From: UBA5734 sp964499985
GTDB taxonomy: Bacteria > Bacillota > Clostridia > Saccharofermentanales > UBA5734
Length of the DNA stretch: 14,131 nt
Direction of reading: 5' to 3'
Assembly: GCA_964499985.1 (NCBI GenBank)
Contig: CAZCMX010000053.1
Span: forward strand, 1 to 14,131
A program made the translations under genes and the position numbers. Of this stretch, positions 1 through 7,281 are shown in pieces; within the stretch, counting starts at the first letter, position 1, and every line of letters begins with the position of its first letter. Below the pieces are notes generated by a model, which saw only the letters and a program-made list of their open reading frames with translations, had not been told where the DNA came from and made no database searches.

Positions 1-413
1 CAGTGGCCATGGCTGGTGTATTCACACAGGCAAATGTCGGCAAAGACGACAAATTGGTCAAACTGGCGCCGGATCAGGCGGATCGCCGCCTGGACCGGGC
101 CATCCGGATCATGGGCAGCGCTGCCACAGGCATCTTTGCTCGAATCATCCGGGATACCGAATAGAAGCACCGTCCGGACTCCAGCTGCATCCAGCTCCGA
201 TAAATGCCCTGCCAACCGGTCGACAGAATAGCGAAAGATGCCTGGCATAGCCGTGATCGGTAAACAAATATCCTGGCCGGCCTGGATAAAGATCGGCATG
301 ACCAGGCCGTCGCAGGTCAAATGATTTTCCGCGGCCAGACGGCGGATCCCAGGGGTTTGGCGCAAGCGCCGCGGCCGGTCTTCAGATGGAACATAATCAT
401 TCACCGATTTCAT
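1..413 (-). CDS. hemB: Porphobilinogen synthase (delta-aminolevulinate dehydratase), 3' end cut by window edge
   Basis: HemB condenses two 5-aminolevulinate molecules to porphobilinogen, the second step after HemA/HemL in tetrapyrrole synthesis. The first 137 codons are visible. They carry family hallmarks: RPRRLR near residue 13, ITAMPGIFRYSVDRL around 53-67, TVLLFGIP at 81-88, and the metal-binding stretch DICLCEYTSHGHC, with Cys128 and Cys130 visible and the third Cys at the very edge. The C-terminal part with the two active-site lysines lies outside the window. The ATG at 413-411 overlaps the TGA of the upstream fusion gene (ATGA, 4 nt). AGGAG lies about 6 nt upstream, inside the preceding gene, which suggests translational coupling. 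Last visible gene of the asr-hem operon. Confidence 0.95.
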   Translation of the reverse strand, partial: MKSVNDYVPSEDRPRRLRQTPGIRRLAAENHLTCDGLVMPIFIQAGQDICLPITAMPGIFRYSVDRLAGHLSELDAAGVRTVLLFGIPDDSSKDACGSAAHDPDGPVQAAIRLIRRQFDQFVVFADICLCEYTSHGH

Positions 414-2989
414 CTTTCATCTCCTGTGGAATGTGCGATATCGTCAGAGAGAATCAACTGGATTAATTGATCGAAACTGGCTTCACGGGCAGTTGCCCGG
501 ACAGGTAATCCACGCAGCTCGCAGGCTTGGGCTGTCATGGGCCCGATGCAGTACAGTGGGATCTGGTGAGCCAGGAACTGCTCAAGGGTCATCAGGCCGG
601 ACGCAGCAATGCCATCGGCCAGAGCATGGACAGCGGAGGCACTGGCCAGCGTGATGGCATCGATCCGGTCCAGGTTTTGCAGCAAAGCCTGGGCATGGGC
701 GGGAATCGCCTCCGTCTGGTAAGCAGCGACAGACTGGCAAGGAATGTGATGTTCCAGCAACGTGTCTGCCAGTTGGCTGGAGCCGGCTGCGGCAGTAAAC
801 ACCAGGACTTGGTCCGTTGGCTGCAAGAATGGCAGCAAGCCCTCGGTCAGAGCCTCACTGGTAAAGATTTCTGGCAGATAGTCGGTCCGCAAGCCATAGC
901 TGAGCAAGGCATCGGCAGTTGCAGGCCCAATGGCGGCGATCCGGCAATGAGCCAGAGAGCGGATATCCTGGTTGGCCAGGCGCAATGCCGCCATGAACGT
1001 TTCAACACCAGCCGCACTGGTCAGGACGAGCCAGCTGAAGTCCTTGAGCTGTTGCAATGCTGATGTGACTTGCGGCGTACCTGCCAGTGAGACAATCCGG
1101 ATCAGGTCAAGCTCAACCGGTTCACCACCCAGATCCTGGATCCTGGCCGCCCAGTCAGAGGTTGTTCTTTTATTGCGGGCGCGGGTCAGGACGATCCGTC
1201 GTCCCTGGAGCGGCCCCGGTTCAAACCAGGCCAGATCTGGCGCCAGGGCAACCGCCGGACCGATCACCGTGATTGCTGGGCTTTGCAGATTTGCCTGGGC
1301 CACTGCAGCCGGTAGATCCCGGACGGTTGCGGTCACCAGGCGCTGGCGATCGGTTGCACCGGACTGGATCGTCGCTGCCGGAGCCTCTGGATCCAGACCT
1401 GCAGCGATCAGCCCCTGGCAAAGCTGGGGCAGAGACTTAAGTCCCATCAGGCAGACCAGGCTGCCGTCACTACGGGCTAATTGGTTAAAATCTAGTTTCA
1501 GGTCCCCAGAATTGCTGTCATGTCCTGAAATCACCAAAAAAGAAGCAGAATAGCCGCGATGGGTGACAGGGATCCCAGCATAAGCTGGAACGGCCACCGC
1601 TGAAGTGATCCCGGGCACGATCGAAAATGGAATTCCATGGGCTTTCAAATGCAGCGCTTCTTCGCCGCCGCGGCCAAACACAAAGGGATCGCCACCCTTG
1701 AGTCTGGCCACCCGTTTGCCTTGGCGAGCCAGTGCAACCAGGAGTTCATTGATCTGGTCCTGGGGCAGGGTATGTTCCCCCGCTTTTTTACCCACAGGGT
1801 AGAGTTCCGCATTTGAAGGGACCAGGCCGAGAAAACCCGGTGACGCCAGACGATCATAGACGATCACATCGGCCTGCTCCAGGCATTTTTTTCCCTGGAG
1901 GGTGATCAGGTCGATATTGCCCGGGCCGGCCCCAATCAGATCGACCCGTCCCTGTGGCAAAGTCCTGGCCCACTCGCTGGCTCTTGCCGTGGCTTCAGCT
2001 GCCTGTTCGGGTCCTGCCAGGATCGCTGAGAATTGCACTTGCCTTATCTGTCCCATGTCCCATCGTTCCTGTTTGTCCATACCGGGTCCGGTAACCCGAC
2101 GACCATCGAGCAGATGCAGCTCTAACAGGCGCGTTGAGGCATCATAGGTGCACCGCATGGCCAGAGGCGCGTTGCAGCCGCCGGCCAATGTCCGGACACA
2201 GGATCGCTCAGCCAGCAGGCAAATTTCGGCCGCAAAGTCATTGACCTGCTCTTGCAGGATAGATCGGAGTTCACAATCGTCAGCCCGCGTTTCAAGGGCG
2301 AGAAAGCCTTGTCCTGCTGCGGGCATGCATTGATCAAAACTCAGATAGCGGGCAAGGAGCGGAACAGCTAAATCTTTGCAGCCAACAGACTCCCATCCAC
2401 CCGGTCCAGGCTGACCATTCAGCAGGCCCAAGCGTTTCAGGCCAGCTGCAGCCAGGATCAGGCCAGAAAAATCACCGTTGGCCAGTTTGTGCAGACGGGT
2501 ACCGACATTGCCCCGGACCGGAGCGAACTGGGCATCCGAAAACAGGGCTTTCAATTGGATTTCCCGGCGCAGACTGCTCGTGCCGAGTGGTTTCCGGAAG
2601 AACTGAGCATGCTCAGGATGGGCTGGGTCCAGTAAGTCAGCCTGGTCTGCCCGGACCACCAGGACATCGCGTTCATCTTCCCGCACCGAGACAGCTGCCA
2701 AAGTCAGACCAGGGGCCAGTTCCATGGGCAGATCCTTGGCACTGTGGACAGCCAGATCGATCCGGCCCTCGAGCAAGGCCGATTCAAACTCGCCGACAAA
2801 CACACCCTTGCCCCCGATTTGCTGCAGGCTCTGTTCCAGATTGCGATCACCCTGAGTGCTCATGGCAATCACTTCTATCTCCAGGTCCGGACGTCCGCGG
2901 CTAAGCCAGTCAATGACCAGTTGAGTCTGGGCCAGGGCAAGCGGGCTTTTCCGGGTGCCCATACGAATCCGTCGGTTCTGATCAGTCAT
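410..2989 (-). CDS. hemC-cobA-hemD: Triple fusion: hydroxymethylbilane synthase - uroporphyrinogen-III C-methyltransferase - uroporphyrinogen-III synthase
   Basis: This single 859-residue reading frame carries three consecutive steps from porphobilinogen to precorrin-2. Residues about 5-330 are HemC: AVHSAKDLP at 80-88 with the catalytic Asp86, GTSSLRR at 136-142, RGNVGTRLHKL at 159-169, and the dipyrromethane-binding Cys272 in AGGCNAPLA. Residues about 347-588 are a CobA/SUMT methylase: VDLIGAGPGN at 349-358, RLKGGDPFVFGRGGEE at 429-444 and PGITSAVAVPAYAGIPVTHR at 459-478. Residues about 595-850 are a HemD: GRRIVLTRAR at 597-606, SASAVHAL near 783-790 and IGPMTAQA at 815-822. HemD is the most diverged module, as usual for that family. 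The start is the ATG at 2989, with AAGGA about 9 nt upstream; it overlaps the previous gene by 8 nt. A longer upstream in-frame extension would overwrite the neighbour and shows no homology. The order of modules differs from the order of use: HemD's product feeds CobA. Confidence 0.95.
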   Translation of the reverse strand: MTDQNRRIRMGTRKSPLALAQTQLVIDWLSRGRPDLEIEVIAMSTQGDRNLEQSLQQIGGKGVFVGEFESALLEGRIDLAVHSAKDLPMELAPGLTLAAVSVREDERDVLVVRADQADLLDPAHPEHAQFFRKPLGTSSLRREIQLKALFSDAQFAPVRGNVGTRLHKLANGDFSGLILAAAGLKRLGLLNGQPGPGGWESVGCKDLAVPLLARYLSFDQCMPAAGQGFLALETRADDCELRSILQEQVNDFAAEICLLAERSCVRTLAGGCNAPLAMRCTYDASTRLLELHLLDGRRVTGPGMDKQERWDMGQIRQVQFSAILAGPEQAAEATARASEWARTLPQGRVDLIGAGPGNIDLITLQGKKCLEQADVIVYDRLASPGFLGLVPSNAELYPVGKKAGEHTLPQDQINELLVALARQGKRVARLKGGDPFVFGRGGEEALHLKAHGIPFSIVPGITSAVAVPAYAGIPVTHRGYSASFLVISGHDSNSGDLKLDFNQLARSDGSLVCLMGLKSLPQLCQGLIAAGLDPEAPAATIQSGATDRQRLVTATVRDLPAAVAQANLQSPAITVIGPAVALAPDLAWFEPGPLQGRRIVLTRARNKRTTSDWAARIQDLGGEPVELDLIRIVSLAGTPQVTSALQQLKDFSWLVLTSAAGVETFMAALRLANQDIRSLAHCRIAAIGPATADALLSYGLRTDYLPEIFTSEALTEGLLPFLQPTDQVLVFTAAAGSSQLADTLLEHHIPCQSVAAYQTEAIPAHAQALLQNLDRIDAITLASASAVHALADGIAASGLMTLEQFLAHQIPLYCIGPMTAQACELRGLPVRATAREASFDQLIQLILSDDIAHSTGDER

Positions 2990-3689
2990 CGGACAATCCT
3001 TTCTCCGGGCCTGTGGCGATAACACGGTTGTCCTGACCAGCCTGAGACAGACGAGCTCGAATGTCAGACAGTTGTGCCTGATCCAAGGGTCCATTCTGGG
3101 CCAACACCTGACTGACCATGTCGTCTATGAGACCGCGACGTTCCTGCGGTGATAGACCCGTCCCATCCAGCACGGTCTGGCGCAGGCCATGCAGTTGTGT
3201 TGACACGTCGGCCAGCCAGGCTGGCCAGGCTTCTTCCAGGGACCGGCGCAAGTGCTGCACCAGACCTGGACTCGCACCACCGCTCGTGATTCCGGCACAG
3301 AGCAGACCCCGGCGGACCGTGGCTGGAAACAGGAAGGTCGAGGCAGCTGGATCATCCGCAAGGGAGACCGGGATATGCCGGGTGGATGCCGCTGCGGCCA
3401 GCATGTGATTCATGGCTGGTTCATCACTGGCTGCAACGACCAGCGCTGTATCAGCCAGCCAGTCAGCCAATAGATTTTCATCGCCAGGCTGCAGCGAACG
3501 CTGGATCCAAGTCATGCCATCATCTTCCGCCAGACGACGGGATAGCCCGGGACAGAGTTCTGGAGCCAGAATGACCACCTTGGCGCCGAATTCACGCAAG
3601 ACCAGGCTGCGTCGCAGGGCCACAGCGCCACCGCCCAGGATCAGGCAGGATTTTTCTGACAAATCAACAAACAGCGGGAAATAGCTCAT
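2982..3689 (-). CDS. Precorrin-2 dehydrogenase / possible sirohydrochlorin ferrochelatase (Met8/SirC, CysG N-domain type)
   Basis: The 235-residue protein should oxidise precorrin-2 to sirohydrochlorin with NAD+, and may also insert iron to give siroheme. It starts with the family N-terminus YFPLFVDL, then the Rossmann motif GGGAVALRR at 19-27, VVAASDEPAMN at 84-94 (equivalent to the AATDD region of CysG/Met8 that holds the key acidic residue), DDPAASTFLFPA at 112-123 and the ITSGGASPGL loop at 134-143. The rest is a helical tail of about 90 residues as in SirC/Met8 proteins. The ATG at 3689 has GGAGGAG just upstream and overlaps the hemA stop codon (ATGA). No separate SirB/CbiK chelatase is visible, so iron insertion is either done by this protein or encoded elsewhere. 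Confidence 0.92.
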   Translation of the reverse strand: MSYFPLFVDLSEKSCLILGGGAVALRRSLVLREFGAKVVILAPELCPGLSRRLAEDDGMTWIQRSLQPGDENLLADWLADTALVVAASDEPAMNHMLAAAASTRHIPVSLADDPAASTFLFPATVRRGLLCAGITSGGASPGLVQHLRRSLEEAWPAWLADVSTQLHGLRQTVLDGTGLSPQERRGLIDDMVSQVLAQNGPLDQAQLSDIRARLSQAGQDNRVIATGPEKGLSDD

Positions 3690-4972
3690 GCGTGCTCCTC
3701 CGCCCTGTCTGGCAACTGGTTCTGCTCGACTGGCAGCATTCGTGGCGGGAAGCGCCGATCCGTCACCAGTGCTTTGCTGGACAGACCCTTTTCCAGGCAA
3801 TCAAGGAATATCCCGAGTTCTTCGGCACTGGCCAGGTCGCGGACATTGTAGGCCAACTGGGTGAGCAGCTCCTGTGGGCTGTAATATGGAACCAGAGAGC
3901 TGGCCTTCTGGATCACCTCGCGGACCCGGGGTAATTGAGTGCGAAAGATCAAGCGCGAGGCATAGGCGTCTGCCTCCATTTCGACCAGGTCTTCGCCCTG
4001 GCAGGCTGCCGCTTTCCGGTGCTGGCTATTTTGTATGGCCAAGGTCTGAAGCTGGTCGAGCTGTACCATGATTGTTTCCGGCATTTGGGCCAAGGCTGGA
4101 TCGAGGTCCATCGGCATGGCCAGGTCGACCAGGATCCGCCGCTTCATGGTTTTCGCATGCTGGCCGAATTGTTGCGCAGACACCGTCAAATGCGGGCTCA
4201 GGGTGGCGCTGAACACCAGGTCAGCTTCATCCAGGTGATGAAGGCGCTGGCTGTATTCGACCAAGGTCAGGTTTGGGTATTGCTGGCCAAGCTCCTTGAG
4301 GGGCTGTGACAACGTCCGATAGGTCGCAAGGATGTGGATCCGGTGGCCGCAGCGGGCCAGAAGCTCCCGGATGATCAAAAGGCCCGTCCGTCCACTGGCA
4401 CCCAGGACCAGCGCGACCAAGGGTTCCTGCTGGTCCAGAAGCAACAAAGCCCTTTGGACGCCGAGGCTCGGAATGGAGAGCGAACGACCCTGCAAATCAC
4501 AGCTGTGGCGAAACCTGCTGGCACAGCGATACACCGCCTGGAGCAGGTCAGCCAGGAGATTGGCAGCCGTTCCTGTCTGGTGCGACAACCGGTCTGATTC
4601 ACGGATCTGGCCGAGAATCTGGTCCTCGCACAGGAGCATCGAGTCTAGGCCGCAGGCTACTCGCATCAAATGGCGTACAGCCAGCGCATCGGTGTAGAAA
4701 TTGGCATGGGCAGCCAGCAAGCTCGTCGCCAGGCCCTTGTTGTCTGACAGGGCTTGATACACGAGTGGAATCAGCTGGTGATGGTCGGAGAGTTCGCCGG
4801 CCAGGTAGAATTCGACTCGGTTGCAGGTTGAAAGGATCAGGCATTCACGGCAGAGGCCGGCTGCGATCATCTGCTGCTCGAAGCCGGCCTTCTGTTCGGG
4901 GGTAAACGATAACTGGCTGCGCAGCTCGTCGCCGGCAAGCCGGAAGGTGTAACTGATGGCCAGGAAATCCAC
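3686..4972 (-). CDS. hemA: Glutamyl-tRNA reductase, GTG start
   Basis: GluTR reduces glutamyl-tRNA(Glu) to glutamate-1-semialdehyde with NADPH, the first committed step of C5 tetrapyrrole synthesis. The 428 residues match the family's usual length. The catalytic thiol is Cys50 in LILSTCNRVEFY. The GLDSMLLCEDQILGQIR segment matches the conserved SM-x-x-GE-x-QI-x-GQ block, except that Cys replaces the usual Gly before Glu. The nucleotide-binding segment reads VLGASGRTGLL rather than the usual IGAGEMG type, and a helical C-terminal dimerisation region follows. No ATG fits: the reading frame upstream runs into asrC's tail. GTG at 4972-4970 is chosen because an AGGAG lies 5-6 nt upstream (4978-4982) and homology begins immediately (DFLAISYTFRLAG). 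It lies 44 nt after the asrC stop with no terminator between, so it is very likely co-transcribed with asr. HemL is not in view. Confidence 0.93.
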   Translation of the reverse strand: MDFLAISYTFRLAGDELRSQLSFTPEQKAGFEQQMIAAGLCRECLILSTCNRVEFYLAGELSDHHQLIPLVYQALSDNKGLATSLLAAHANFYTDALAVRHLMRVACGLDSMLLCEDQILGQIRESDRLSHQTGTAANLLADLLQAVYRCASRFRHSCDLQGRSLSIPSLGVQRALLLLDQQEPLVALVLGASGRTGLLIIRELLARCGHRIHILATYRTLSQPLKELGQQYPNLTLVEYSQRLHHLDEADLVFSATLSPHLTVSAQQFGQHAKTMKRRILVDLAMPMDLDPALAQMPETIMVQLDQLQTLAIQNSQHRKAAACQGEDLVEMEADAYASRLIFRTQLPRVREVIQKASSLVPYYSPQELLTQLAYNVRDLASAEELGIFLDCLEKGLSSKALVTDRRFPPRMLPVEQNQLPDRAEEHA

Positions 4973-5016
4973 GGCTGCTCCTGTGTGGTCAGAATTCTTA
5001 AGTCGAAAATCAAGTC

Positions 5017-5205
5017 CTAGTACTTGACACCGCTCCAGTAGATGACCTCNNNNNNNNNNNNNNNNNNNNNNNNNNNNNNNNNNNNNNNNNNNNNNNNNNN
5101 NNNNNNNNNNNNNNNNNNNNNNNNNNNNNNNNNNNNNNNNNNNNNNNNNCGTTTTTTCGTGATGCGCCAGGCGTTTTTCTTGACTTTCTTGACATTGATA
5201 TCCAT
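5017..5205 (-). CDS. asrC: Anaerobic sulfite reductase subunit C (siroheme subunit), interior lost in an assembly gap
   Basis: AsrC is the siroheme/[4Fe-4S] catalytic subunit that reduces sulfite to sulfide. Only the ends are visible. The N-terminus (ATG at 5205, MDINVKKVKKNAWRITKK) matches the AsrC start pattern and has GGGGAGGAG 8 nt upstream, 17 nt after the asrB stop. On the other side of the 100-N gap, 33 nt encode EVIYWSGVKY and a stop. This resembles the C-terminal ERIYW segment I recall from the Salmonella protein. If the gap were truly 100 nt the protein would be only 62 residues, whereas AsrC is usually about 320-340, so roughly 0.8-0.9 kb is probably missing. The siroheme-binding cysteines cannot be checked. 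The N-terminal assignment is firm through context (directly after asrAB); the C-terminal fragment is less sure. Confidence 0.82.
   Translation of the reverse strand: MDINVKKVKKNAWRITKKXXXXXXXXXXXXXXXXXXXXXXXXXXXXXXXXXXEVIYWSGVKY
5050..5149. other. Assembly gap, 100 N, inside asrC
   Basis: Exactly 100 N, the usual placeholder for a scaffold gap of unknown length. It removes the body of asrC. The two flanks happen to be in frame across 100 nt, which has a one in three chance and is not evidence of the true length. Confidence 0.97.
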
Positions 5206-5222
5206 AAGGCTGCTCCTCCCCG

Positions 5223-6014
5223 TCAATCGCGCAGGTTCTTGGCTTTGGTGTAGTTGAACACCGGGCCATCGAGGCAGATATAGGTGTCATCCATCTTGCA
5301 ATGGCCACATTTGCCGATGCCACAGCACATCTTTCGTTCGTAAGACACCCAGATATTCTCGTCCGGCATGCCCAGCTTCTGCACACCCTGGACGGAGAAG
5401 CGCATCATGACCGGTGGCCCGACAATGATCGCGCTGGCCTTTTTGATGTCCTTGAACTGGACCTTGGGGATATATTCGGTGACCAGGCCAATATTGCACC
5501 AGACATCGTCGTCGGCACAGTCGACGGTCAGGATAACCTCGGCTGTTTTCTGCCAGCGCTCGATGTCCTGGCGAAACAGGATGTCCTTGGTCGACTTGAA
5601 GCCGGTGATCAGGGTGAATCCGGCGACCTCATCGCGATGGTCGGCAAAATAGTCGATCACACCTTTGACGGGCGACAGGCCAGTGCCGCCGGCTATGACC
5701 AGCAGCTCACGGCCTTTGTAGAGATCGACATCAAAGCCATTGCCATAGGGGCCCCGCATGAACAGCCGGTCACCCTTGTAATTGTTGAAGATCTCATTGG
5801 TGACCTTGCCGACGCGGCGGATGGTCAGGTCGACCGTCCCCGGGCCGATACCACTGACCGAGATCGGGGCTTCGCCAAACTTGGGCAGCGAGACCTCGAA
5901 AAACTGTCCCGGCTTGACTGGCCCGTCATAGGCCATGCGGAAGGTGAACTCGATGTCTGTATGGGGCAGGACATCGATGATTTCAGACAGAAAGGGCACA
6001 TATTCGTTGCTCAT
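5223..6014 (-). CDS. asrB: Anaerobic sulfite reductase subunit B (FAD/NAD and [2Fe-2S] electron-transfer subunit)
   Basis: AsrB is a ferredoxin-reductase-like flavoprotein that takes electrons from NAD(P)H and passes them through a [2Fe-2S] cluster to AsrA/AsrC. The 263-residue protein is of normal length. An N-terminal FAD-binding barrel includes PGQFFEVSLPKFGEAPISVS at 35-54. The nucleotide-binding domain has IAGGTGLSPVKGV at 107-119 and GPPVMMR at 199-205. A PyrK-like cysteine cluster at the C-terminus (CCGIGKCGHCKMDDTYIC, 230-247) gives C231-x4-C-x2-C-x7-C247 as likely [2Fe-2S] ligands, with an extra Cys230. The ATG at 6014 overlaps the asrA stop (ATGA) and is preceded by AGGAGGT. A relative such as dihydroorotate dehydrogenase subunit PyrK is excluded by the asrA neighbour. 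Confidence 0.96.
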   Translation of the reverse strand: MSNEYVPFLSEIIDVLPHTDIEFTFRMAYDGPVKPGQFFEVSLPKFGEAPISVSGIGPGTVDLTIRRVGKVTNEIFNNYKGDRLFMRGPYGNGFDVDLYKGRELLVIAGGTGLSPVKGVIDYFADHRDEVAGFTLITGFKSTKDILFRQDIERWQKTAEVILTVDCADDDVWCNIGLVTEYIPKVQFKDIKKASAIIVGPPVMMRFSVQGVQKLGMPDENIWVSYERKMCCGIGKCGHCKMDDTYICLDGPVFNYTKAKNLRD

Positions 6015-6862
6015 TTGGTGACCTCCTGCATCGCGTCAGCCAGGCGATTGACGCAAGTGGAAAATGAGATGTACTCGGGGCAGATATCATCACAGCGGCC
6101 GCAGCCGGTGCACATGTGATAGCCAAACCGCTTATTGTAGTCGTAGACCTTGTGCAGGACCTTGAAGCGCATCCGCTGCCCCTTGTTGTCACGGAACTTG
6201 TGGCCGCCGGCCATGTCCGTATAGCCATCGACGTGGCAGGAAGCCCAGACCCGGCGGCGTTCACCGGTCCTGGCATTGTCCTTGTAGAAGATATCCTGCA
6301 TCGTGAAACAGGTGCAGGTCGGGCAGACAAAATTGCAGCGGCCGCAGGCAATGCAGCGCTGGCTGTATTCCTCCCAGATTTTCGAGTCCATCACCTTCAG
6401 GTCGAGGTTGTCCGGTATTCTGACCGTAATGTCGTTTTGCGTGACAAAATCCGGCTGGACCGGCAAGGTCTGTTCAGCAAAGGGCCGGATGAGCTGGTCA
6501 AACCATTCGTCCTGGCAATCCAGCCAGGCCATGTCACCCTGGACATTGATGCCGGCATCGTAGTTTTCCGACCGGTTGGTCCCCATCGAGACGCAGAAAC
6601 AGTTTTCAAAACTCTGACTGCAGCCCATGACGACCAGCTTGATCCGGTCGCGCAGGCGCTTATAGTAAAAGTCTTCAAAACCGTTATGGAGGTAGATCTG
6701 GTCGAGGCGTTTGAGTGAATGCAGGTCGCAGCTTCTGAGGAAAATGATCGCACCCTTGGCCTCCGGCTTGGGCACGGTCACTGTGTCCTCGGTGTAATAG
6801 AACAAGGTCTCATTGATCGGCATGATCGCTTCTTTGAACGAATAATGCGATTTGTCCGAAAA
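6011..6862 (-). CDS. asrA: Anaerobic sulfite reductase subunit A ([4Fe-4S] protein), 5' end lost in an assembly gap
   Basis: AsrA is the iron-sulfur subunit that relays electrons between AsrB and the siroheme subunit AsrC in the cytoplasm. The 283 visible C-terminal residues begin FSDKSHYSFKEAIMPINETLF, matching family position about 60-70 of about 345, so roughly 65 residues and the start codon are in the gap. Seen in order are GAIIFLRSCDLHSLKRLD, a Cys-rich SFENCFCVSMGTN segment, and a first [4Fe-4S] motif RCIACGRCNFVCPTCTC. Then come a VWASCHVDGYTDMAGG block and a second cluster motif MCTGCGRCDDICPEYIS near the C-terminus. Both clusters follow C-x2-C-x2-C-x3-C-P (the second C-x2-C-x2-C-x3-CP). 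The stop codon overlaps the asrB start. The protein is distinctive and the call is secure despite the truncation. Confidence 0.95.
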   Translation of the reverse strand, partial: FSDKSHYSFKEAIMPINETLFYYTEDTVTVPKPEAKGAIIFLRSCDLHSLKRLDQIYLHNGFEDFYYKRLRDRIKLVVMGCSQSFENCFCVSMGTNRSENYDAGINVQGDMAWLDCQDEWFDQLIRPFAEQTLPVQPDFVTQNDITVRIPDNLDLKVMDSKIWEEYSQRCIACGRCNFVCPTCTCFTMQDIFYKDNARTGERRRVWASCHVDGYTDMAGGHKFRDNKGQRMRFKVLHKVYDYNKRFGYHMCTGCGRCDDICPEYISFSTCVNRLADAMQEVTK

Positions 6863-6962
6863 NNNNNNNNNNNNNNNNNNNNNNNNNNNNNNNNNNNNNN
6901 NNNNNNNNNNNNNNNNNNNNNNNNNNNNNNNNNNNNNNNNNNNNNNNNNNNNNNNNNNNNNN
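6863..6962. other. Assembly gap, 100 N, between the FNT-family channel gene and asrA
   Basis: Exactly 100 N. The left flank is asrA from about residue 65 and the right flank is the first 64 residues of an FNT channel. From usual family sizes, about 0.8 kb of coding sequence should be missing here, so the true gap is probably much longer than 100 nt. An extra small gene in it cannot be excluded. Confidence 0.97.
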
Positions 6963-7156
6963 CCCATCGCCGTCTTGGCCCACGGCGAACTGCCTGCGGT
7001 GAGCAGGCCACCGACCGTGAAAATCAGGATGATGCCCAGGCCGACATAGATCCCGGCCAGCATCGCACTGACAAAATAGCCCGGCAAATTGTTCGTCAAC
7101 AACTGGACCTTCTTCTTGCCAGCCGTCAGGACACTGGCAAATTCCTCTGCAAACAT
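6963..7156 (-). CDS. Formate/nitrite transporter (FNT) family channel, probable hydrosulfide (HS-) channel, 3' part in gap
   Basis: Only the first 64 residues are visible: a short cytoplasmic helix (FAEEFASVLTAGKKKVQLL), then the start of the first membrane segment with the FNT pattern AGIYVGLGIILIFTVGGLL and SPWAKTAM. FNT proteins are pentameric channels for formate, nitrite or hydrosulfide. A branch encoded next to asrABC in Clostridioides difficile is a characterised HS- channel, so export of the sulfide made by AsrABC is the most likely job here. That is inference from context, since selectivity residues lie in the gap. The ATG at 7156 is preceded by AAAGGGGG at 8 nt; an in-frame TTG at 7174 lies upstream of that site and is unlikely. 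First gene of the operon. Confidence 0.88.
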
Positions 7157-7218
7157 AAATAGCCCCCTTTGCAACCTTTAGAATGATCTACAAGATCTAA
7201 CATAGCGGTTTAAGGTAA

Positions 7219-7253
7219 ATTTGTAAGTTGCTGCAGATACTGATTTGTAACTT
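7219..7253. repeat. Direct repeat upstream of the fnt-asr operon
   Basis: ATTTGTAAGTT (7219-7229) and ATTTGTAACTT (7243-7253), 10 of 11 identical and 24 bp apart, 63-97 nt upstream of the channel gene's start codon. The spacing is a little over two helical turns. Possible regulator binding sites; no known consensus recognised. Confidence 0.4.
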
Positions 7254-7281
7254 TGTCACCAATCCTGGGCTTGTGGATGCT

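Noticed and set aside
2990..3094. Longer N-terminus for the HemC fusion
   Set aside because: Homology starts at the ATG at 2989, which has its own ribosome binding site; the extension lies in the coding region of the upstream dehydrogenase.
4973..5386. Open frame joining hemA, the N gap and sequence out of frame with asrB
   Set aside because: An artefact of reading N as open sequence. asrC and asrB occupy this stretch in other frames; hemA begins at the GTG at 4972.
5301..6119. Open frame of 272 codons on the plus strand opposite asrB
   Set aside because: Antisense to a full-length, motif-complete asrB; aspartate/valine-rich shadow translation with no recognisable domain.
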